From positions 1-34,343 of the IMG/VR virus record IMGVR_UViG_3300025141_000380: a DNA stretch of 34,343 bases; one strand, written 5' to 3'. The translations under genes were made by a program, and so were the position numbers. A model generated the notes under the pieces. The model saw only the letters and a program-made list of their open reading frames with translations. It made no database searches and was not told the DNA's origin. The DNA is from a virus. Shown one piece after another: positions 29,508 to 34,343 of this stretch; position 1 is the first letter of the stretch; every line of letters starts with the position of its first letter.

Positions 29508-30457
29508 CAGAGGGAGCAGAAGCACCAAGCGAAGGCGTGGTAACCGAGGCCGCGCCAGTAGACGCGGGGGTCACCGAGGGGGGCGGCGAGCCAGACCTCA
29601 TGCAGGGACCGATAGACCTCAGCCAGATGGGAGAGCGACTGGTCGAGGTGACCGTGGACGGCGAAACAGTCACAATGCCGCTCTCGGAGGTGGTCGCCAA
29701 CACACAGCGCGCCAAGGCATCGCATAAGCGGTTCATTGAAGCGTCGCAGGCCAGAAAAGACGTAGAGCGCAAAGAGCAGGACGTTAATAGGTTCATTGAG
29801 GAACTGCGAGGCGAGAACCCCGAAGAACTCCTGAGAACCCTAGGCATCGACACGCAGGCCATGGTGCAGCGTGAATACAAAAAGCTCATCAAGTGGGAGT
29901 CCATGACTCCCGAAGAGCAGATGCAGGCTGAAATACAGAATGAGCGCAGCAAGCTCAAGAGGGAAAAAGACGACTGGAGCCGCCAACAGATGACGGCAAA
30001 AGAGAAGCGACAGGCGGCCCAAGTCGAGGCCCAAGCCTCCCACTACCAAGAAAAGTACACACGGGACTTCACCGAAGCCCTGGGAACGGTAGGCATACCC
30101 GCCGAGAGCTCAGCCTACCCGCAGATGCTTCAGTATATGGCCCAGGTGGCGTCCGAAGCACTTGATGCTGGAGTCGAGCTGAAGCCAGCAGATCTCGCAC
30201 ACATGGTCAAGGAAGAGTACAACGGCATCATCAAAGGATTCCTCGGGAACATGAAACCCGAGAACCTGCACAGCTTTCTAGGGGAAGATGTAGGGAAGAA
30301 GTTTCGCCAGTACGACATCGACCGCGTGAAGGGGAAGCTGAGCGCGCGTGAAGGCAACCCGCAGCCATCAAGGCGCCGCCCGAAGAAGCAGGACAAGAAG
30401 GCGTACAACATGGACGAGATGCGCGCGTTGTTTAAGTCGAGACGCATGAAGGGTTGA
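29504..30457 (+). CDS. Scaffold-like capsid assembly protein
   Basis: A 317-aa acidic and helical protein. The N-terminus is disordered and Glu/Ala/Gly-rich. Residues about 75-105 and 135-180 are charged coiled coils (ARKDVERKEQDVNRFIEELRGE, NERSKLKREKDDWSRQQ), and the C-terminus is basic (PSRRRPKKQDKK, FKSRRMKG), which is how scaffolding proteins hold the capsid protein. The ATG overlaps the portal stop (ATGA) with GGGAGG upstream. It lies between portal and capsid genes, as expected. Confidence 0.75.
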   Translation: MTEGAEAPSEGVVTEAAPVDAGVTEGGGEPDLMQGPIDLSQMGERLVEVTVDGETVTMPLSEVVANTQRAKASHKRFIEASQARKDVERKEQDVNRFIEELRGENPEELLRTLGIDTQAMVQREYKKLIKWESMTPEEQMQAEIQNERSKLKREKDDWSRQQMTAKEKRQAAQVEAQASHYQEKYTRDFTEALGTVGIPAESSAYPQMLQYMAQVASEALDAGVELKPADLAHMVKEEYNGIIKGFLGNMKPENLHSFLGEDVGKKFRQYDIDRVKGKLSAREGNPQPSRRRPKKQDKKAYNMDEMRALFKSRRMKG

Positions 30458-30593
30458 CTTTTGTTGGCTTTTTAGTTCAACATGTGCATGTCGGAGTTCT
30501 AGACCCGCAAGCGTTACTGCTACCCGAATGGATGCGAAGGCGTGTGACGGCATCGATGAGGTCCCGAAAACCTAATCATTTTCAGGAGTTATC
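30458..30593 (+). promoter_or_regulatory. Gap upstream of the capsid gene
   Basis: 136 bp without a gene, unusual in this tightly packed operon. It holds TTGACT near the scaffold stop and a T-rich patch (CTTTTTAG), bracketed by GTTGA and TCAAC, and the capsid ribosome site TTCAGGAGTT. A separate capsid promoter or RNA-processing leader is possible, but no -10 box is convincing. Confidence 0.35.
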
Positions 30594-31943
30594 ATGGCTA
30601 CAGCAGTTACAACCTCGCAATTGGACGGCTTTTTCAAGCGCGTCTACGGCGACGATTTAGAGGCGCTCGTTCCCGAGTTCGCCATCGTCGCAAAGAAGAT
30701 TCCCTTTCAGAAGGCAGATAAGATTGGGGATAGCTTCCGCTTTCCCTGCAAGCTGACTCGTTCCCAGGGTTACACCTGGAACGGTACGGCGGCGGGCGCC
30801 GGTTCGGCGTTTGCGCTCAACGAGCCCATTAGCCTTGTCACTCGCGAAGCGAACGTGACCGGCTCGGAGTTCGTTCTTCGTGAGCGTTTGAGCTACGGCG
30901 TTGTCTCCCGCTCCGGCGGCAAGGAGGAGTCTTTCGGCCCCGCCTTGGACGAGGTTGTGCTCGACATGACGGAGTCGGCGGCTTTCCAGCGTGAGATGGC
31001 TCTTTTGTACGGTGGTTCAAACACCGGCATTGGCGCGTTCCTTGGCGCTGGCTGGGCTCCTGCTCCTCCTGCGAGCGGCGTCATTACCCTTAGCGCTCAT
31101 TCTTGGGCGGGTGGTCTTTGGGCTCAGATGGAGGGCGCGGAGATCGACATCTACGAGGATCCGGGCGGTATCGGCGTAGCAACGGGTCTCGTGAATACAA
31201 ATGGCGCAGTGACGATCACGGCGATTGATCCCGACACGCGGCAGGTCTCGATTACCTGTAATGTTGTGGCGGACCTTGCTTTGATCACTGCGGCGGTTGG
31301 GGCGGCTGAATGTTTCATCTACCCGCGTGGGGCTTACGGCCTGGTTGGTCCTGGTGCTGTCCCGACGGGCGGTAACTGGTTCAACGGTCTTGATGCTATC
31401 ATCAGCAACGCTGGCACCTTGTTTGGGATCAACGCTGCGACCTACAACCTGTGGCGCGGCAACGTCTACAACAACGGTGGCTTTCCGCTGAGTGCGGCGG
31501 GTCTTCAGCAGGCGATGAGTCGGGCTGCGGTTCGTGGGTTGATGGAGGACGTTACCGTCCTTGTCAGCACCTACACCTGGACTGACCTTCTGAACACCAC
31601 GCTTGGTAACAACCGTTACTACAATGACAAGAACCCCGACAGTGAGTTCACGTCCGGCAGCAAGAGCATCAAGTTCTTCGGCGTCAACGGTGTGATGGAG
31701 ATCGTTCCTCACCCGATGGTAAAGGCTGGGGACACTTTCATCGTTCCGATGAAGCGTTGCTTGCGTATTGGTTCGACGGACATCACGTTCCGTTTGCCTG
31801 ATGCTGGTCCCGATCGATTCGTTCGTCAGTTGTCGGACGCAGCAGGTTTCGAGATTCGGAACTATTTCGACCAGGGCTTGATTGTCACTCACCCGGCTCG
31901 GTGTGTGAAGATCACGAACATCGTCCCGACTTCTGGTCCGTAG
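30594..31943 (+). CDS. Major capsid protein
   Basis: A 449-aa protein. AGGAG precedes the ATG. The N-terminus has TSQLDGFFKRVYGDDLEALVP and FQKADKIGDSFRFPCKL, a capsid-protein pattern of large podovirus-type HK97 folds. A Val/Thr/Ala domain (about 155-240) may be a surface insertion. The codons use more T-ending Leu, Val and Ala triplets than nearby genes, as expected for the most abundant protein. A 136-bp gap before it has no visible gene and could hold its own promoter. A strong hairpin follows the stop. Confidence 0.85.
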   Translation: MATAVTTSQLDGFFKRVYGDDLEALVPEFAIVAKKIPFQKADKIGDSFRFPCKLTRSQGYTWNGTAAGAGSAFALNEPISLVTREANVTGSEFVLRERLSYGVVSRSGGKEESFGPALDEVVLDMTESAAFQREMALLYGGSNTGIGAFLGAGWAPAPPASGVITLSAHSWAGGLWAQMEGAEIDIYEDPGGIGVATGLVNTNGAVTITAIDPDTRQVSITCNVVADLALITAAVGAAECFIYPRGAYGLVGPGAVPTGGNWFNGLDAIISNAGTLFGINAATYNLWRGNVYNNGGFPLSAAGLQQAMSRAAVRGLMEDVTVLVSTYTWTDLLNTTLGNNRYYNDKNPDSEFTSGSKSIKFFGVNGVMEIVPHPMVKAGDTFIVPMKRCLRIGSTDITFRLPDAGPDRFVRQLSDAAGFEIRNYFDQGLIVTHPARCVKITNIVPTSGP

Positions 31944-31955
31944 TTTAGAGCGTTG

Positions 31956-32006
31956 GGGCGTCGCGTTTTCAGTCTTCCCTGTACGCGGCGCCCTGGCGGT
32001 CTTTTT
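31956..32006 (+). terminator. Hairpin with T-run after the capsid gene
   Basis: GGGCGTCGCG (31956-31965) can pair over ten bases (one G-U) with CGCGGCGCCC (31984-31993), with an 18-base loop. CTTTTT follows eight bases later (32001-32006). An alternative small stem CGCC-CT-GGCG lies closer to the T-run. It may be a leaky terminator or an mRNA-end stabiliser that keeps capsid output above that of the genes behind it. Confidence 0.5.
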
Positions 32007-32023
32007 ATTGATTGGAGGCTCTG

Positions 32024-32242
32024 GTGGATAAAGCGAAATCACATGCCCTTAAGCGCCTGGTAAAGGCGGCTCGGCGAGCTCGTTTGCGCGATCACGCCGA
32101 CGAGGAGAACGGGCCTCCTGGCCTCACCATCATTCTTGGAATGGGTCGCCCCGAGGGCGAGCTTGAGGATGACATGGACCTCGCCGAGGACGCAGAAGAC
32201 GTAGTAGAGGACGAAGAAGACGAAGAAGACGAGGACGAATAA
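32024..32242 (+). CDS. Small charged protein between capsid and adaptor
   Basis: A 72-aa protein. The GTG at 32024 has GGAGG five bases upstream. The N-terminal half is basic (HALKRLVKAARRARLR), and the C-terminal 25 residues are almost all Asp and Glu. Such two-faced proteins could be decoration, scaffold-like or DNA-contact factors; no family recognised. One base separates its stop from the next gene's ATG. Confidence 0.65.
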   Translation: MDKAKSHALKRLVKAARRARLRDHADEENGPPGLTIILGMGRPEGELEDDMDLAEDAEDVVEDEEDEEDEDE

Positions 32243-33175
32243 ATGCCGTACCGCTCCGACGACCTAGTAAGCGCCGTTCGGATGCGGTGTCAGTTGCCTA
32301 CGGCAGCTAACGACGGCAAGTTTACGGACTTGAATATTCTTGAGCTAGCTTATGAAGAGCTACTCACCTACGTCTTACCTGAAATTCGCAAGGCGCGCGG
32401 GAACTACTACGTCCGGTCTCTGGACCACGCAGTAGCTTCCGGCGTCAGCGACTATAGCATTCCGTCTCGCGCGCAGGGTGCATCGCTCCGCGATGTGACG
32501 TACATCGACCCCAACGGCAACGGCTGGAGCATCCCCGAGATACCTCTTGAGGACTCGGACTACTACAAGTCGAGCGGGTCTGCGTGGTGGAGCACTGCTT
32601 ACGCTTACACCATCGAGGGCAACAAGGTGCGTCTTCGCCCCGAGCCTACTCGGGAGGGTACGCTCAGGCTAAGGTACTACGAGCGTCCCGGTCGCCTGGT
32701 GCCTGTGTCGGAGGCGATGAAGGTGGCCGGCTTCGGGCCGAACCCCAACCAAGTTCAGGGCGATGTCCCGGCATCGTGGACGAACGCCAACATCTTTGAT
32801 TCGCTTTCCGCCGACCCCACATTCGACACGTTCGGCATGGACGCGACTGCCGCAGTCGTGACTGCTGGCGTGGGGGGGTCGATTGACTTCACGGACCCCT
32901 ACCCATCCGAGCTTGCGGTCGGCGATTACATCGCCCTGGCCACCGAATCGCCAGTCGTTCAGCTCACGGTTGAGCTTCAGCCAGTGCTGACGAGCGCGAC
33001 TGTTGTTCGTGTGCTTGAGGCTCTTGGAGACTTACAGGGAGTGGGCGTGGCTCAGGCGAAGATGGAGCGGCAGATGAGTCAGGCCGTAGCTCACATCCAG
33101 CCCCGCAACGACGGGGAGCAGCCTCGCATCATCAACCGGCGCGGCCCGCTGAGGTTTAGCAGGCGGTGGCAGTAG
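32243..33175 (+). CDS. Head-tail adaptor (P22 gp4 / T7 gp11-like)
   Basis: A 310-aa protein. The N-terminus (SDDLVSAVRMRCQLP, then LNILELAYEELLTYVLPEIRKARGNYYV) and the middle part (YSIPSRAQGASLRDV, NKVRLRPEPTREGTLRLRYYERPGRL) match adaptor proteins that form the ring under the portal. A Thr/Val-rich beta insertion (about 185-250) precedes the C-terminal helix (AQAKMERQMSQAVAHI). It stands directly before the tail stabiliser, as in P22-like phages. The call is by pattern and order. Confidence 0.75.
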   Translation: MPYRSDDLVSAVRMRCQLPTAANDGKFTDLNILELAYEELLTYVLPEIRKARGNYYVRSLDHAVASGVSDYSIPSRAQGASLRDVTYIDPNGNGWSIPEIPLEDSDYYKSSGSAWWSTAYAYTIEGNKVRLRPEPTREGTLRLRYYERPGRLVPVSEAMKVAGFGPNPNQVQGDVPASWTNANIFDSLSADPTFDTFGMDATAAVVTAGVGGSIDFTDPYPSELAVGDYIALATESPVVQLTVELQPVLTSATVVRVLEALGDLQGVGVAQAKMERQMSQAVAHIQPRNDGEQPRIINRRGPLRFSRRWQ

Positions 33176-34343
33176 ATGGCACAAGAGCTGACACTGCTTC
33201 CGGCGGGCTGGATACCAGACCCAAACCCGCACTCCGCAGCGCCTCCCGGTGCGGCGACTGTCGCTGACAATGTAGTCATCGAGCGACGGGGCATCGTTCA
33301 GCCTCGGCCTGGATTTCCCATCTCGGCATCGTGGACGGTTGGCGGAGTGGGGACGTACATCATCCCGTTTGAGGGTGACGAGTACATGTGGGAAACGGTC
33401 GGCCTTATCTACGGTTGCGTTTTCCTAATTCGGGTAAGCGACGGATCATCGGTTTACAAGCACTCCAGCACCGGGGCGGGCAATAACCTGTCTGTGTCGG
33501 TGGGCTCTTCGGCTAGCGCCGAGACGCGTGGCAACCTTTACTTCACCACGTCAGATGGCCTTCGCCGCATCGAGAACCCGGCAGGCGTCGGCGGTATCGA
33601 GGCAGATCTTTCGGGCGTTCCCGCCGGGCTTACGCCGCTCACCACACTGAAGGCCGCTCCGGGCCATTGGTTCAAGGTTGACTCGCAGGTTGCGTACCGG
33701 GTGGTGTTCCAGAAGACGATTGGCGGCATACCGATGTACGGCGCTCCATCTGGGCACACGACCGTAACAAACCCTGCGCTGGGGGCTGTTGGCGTGGTTG
33801 AGCTGGATATCCCCATTCCTCTGTCTACCACCGGGGCAAGGGGTGGGCTGGGGGTCATAGCCGGGGACCGCATGTTGGTTTATAGGACCACGTCTACGGA
33901 CGCCGCGACGACGCCTCCCGGCGACGAGATGCAGCTTATGGCCGACGTTGAGGTGACCGGCGCTGACATTGCGGCTGGTCGCAGGGTGGTAGTCGATTAC
34001 ATCGAGAACCTCAACTTGGGTGCCTTTCTATACACGAACAGCACTATAGACGGCATCCTTCAGGAGAACTCGCGTCCCCCCGTATCGTCGGAGGTCGTGA
34101 GTTACGCGAGCAGTCTTTACTTTGGAAACTGTGCGGTCAACGCCCAGCAGACGATTGACATCGTCGAGCCCTCAACCATGTCGTCGGTGGTCCTGACCAG
34201 CGCCGAGTTGACGGCGGCTTCAGCGACGATTGTGAACTTTGGGGCGGTTTCTGAAGATCACGTTGGGATGTTCTTGGGTGCTGTGCAGGACGCTGGAGTG
34301 GGTGCGTACAGCGGCGACCCTCTCAACGGCGGAACGTACCTCG
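33176..34343 (+). CDS. Tail stabilisation / tubular tail protein, N-terminal part (runs off the contig end)
   Basis: This is the 5' part of a gene that is open to the last base and continues in the same frame at base 1 through the terminal overlap. The joined product is about 951 aa. The ATG follows the adaptor stop directly (TAGATG). The N-terminus has the pattern of P22 gp10-type tail accessory proteins, with a NVVIERRGIVQPRPGF-like stretch near residues 32-48, followed by beta-rich sequence without membrane segments. Such proteins sit below the portal and adaptor ring and close the DNA channel of short-tailed phages. The position just after the adaptor fits that role. A T7 gp12-like tubular protein is the main alternative. 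The family call is from memory of sequence patterns, and the structural role is inferred. Confidence 0.7.
   Translation, partial: MAQELTLLPAGWIPDPNPHSAAPPGAATVADNVVIERRGIVQPRPGFPISASWTVGGVGTYIIPFEGDEYMWETVGLIYGCVFLIRVSDGSSVYKHSSTGAGNNLSVSVGSSASAETRGNLYFTTSDGLRRIENPAGVGGIEADLSGVPAGLTPLTTLKAAPGHWFKVDSQVAYRVVFQKTIGGIPMYGAPSGHTTVTNPALGAVGVVELDIPIPLSTTGARGGLGVIAGDRMLVYRTTSTDAATTPPGDEMQLMADVEVTGADIAAGRRVVVDYIENLNLGAFLYTNSTIDGILQENSRPPVSSEVVSYASSLYFGNCAVNAQQTIDIVEPSTMSSVVLTSAELTAASATIVNFGAVSEDHVGMFLGAVQDAGVGAYSGDPLNGGTYL
34205..34343. repeat. Terminal overlap, right copy
   Basis: This is the right copy of the 139-bp overlap with the window start. Collapsing the copies gives a 34,204-bp closed molecule and restores a single 951-codon tail gene. 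The two mismatches sit in the outer 13 bases of the left end, where assembly errors or strain variants are most likely. Confidence 0.9.

Noticed and set aside
30458-30593. Promoter with TTGACT as -35 before the capsid gene
   Set aside because: No acceptable -10 box lies 16-18 bases downstream, so it is listed only as a gap with possible control function.
31017-32042. 341-codon minus-strand frame over the capsid gene
   Set aside because: It mirrors the capsid coding sequence, is rich in Arg/Thr/Asp without a domain, and would be the only leftward gene in the late region.
1-34343. tRNA, rRNA or insertion sequences
   Set aside because: No cloverleaf with a GTTCRA loop and acceptor stem, no rRNA-like stretch and no transposase or terminal inverted repeat pair was found on reading both strands.

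Overview
The window is a tailed-phage genome. Bases 34205-34343 repeat bases 1-139 (two mismatches, at 9 and 13), and one long reading frame runs off the right end and resumes in frame at the left end. The contig therefore closes into a unit of about 34,204 bp. The gene order small terminase, large terminase, portal, scaffold, capsid, adaptor, tail-stabiliser, three ejection-type proteins, fibre, lysis is that of a short-tailed (podovirus-like) phage. Its tail proteins resemble the P22 gp4/gp10 type more than a contractile or long flexible tail, because no tape measure, sheath or tail-tube gene is seen. Base composition is GC-rich (about 60% by eye). A predicted lipoprotein in the lysis cassette suggests a host with an outer membrane. 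The host genus cannot be read from the sequence.

Layout. (1) Rightward late genes run from 24334 through the contig junction to 11675: a repeat protein, TerS, small proteins, TerL, portal, scaffold, major capsid protein, a hairpin, head-tail adaptor, a 951-aa stabiliser split by the contig ends, internal/ejection proteins, a LamG-type fibre, a membrane-protein/lipoprotein lysis group and a zinc amidase endolysin. (2) A leftward recombination operon (14464 to 11647) holds two tiny genes, an annealing protein of RecT/Rad52 type, a small SSB-like protein, a RecE-like PDDEXK exonuclease and a secreted lysozyme-like protein. (3) A rightward replication group (14511 to 16903) holds an XRE regulator, a zinc/winged-helix protein, a replication-initiator-like protein with an AT-rich repeat-bearing segment inside its gene, an unknown protein and a Holliday-junction-resolvase-like nuclease. 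(4) A leftward block of 18 mostly small unknown genes (23690 to 16898) includes an orphan C5-cytosine methyltransferase and a DUF7227/Gp88-like cysteine protein. (5) The 643-bp gap 23691-24333, between the leftward block and the late operon, carries a row of palindromes of the type GTGAAC-N4-GTTYAC.

No integrase, DNA polymerase, replicative helicase, RNA polymerase, tRNA or CRISPR was recognised, so replication and transcription probably lean on the host, with phage-coded initiation and recombination. The most unusual signals are the palindrome array in the main divergent region, the candidate origin inside the initiator gene, a recurrent GGGAAGA leader directly before nine leftward small genes, a duplicated intergenic element in that same block, and a 20-bp start-site context shared by two unrelated genes on opposite strands.
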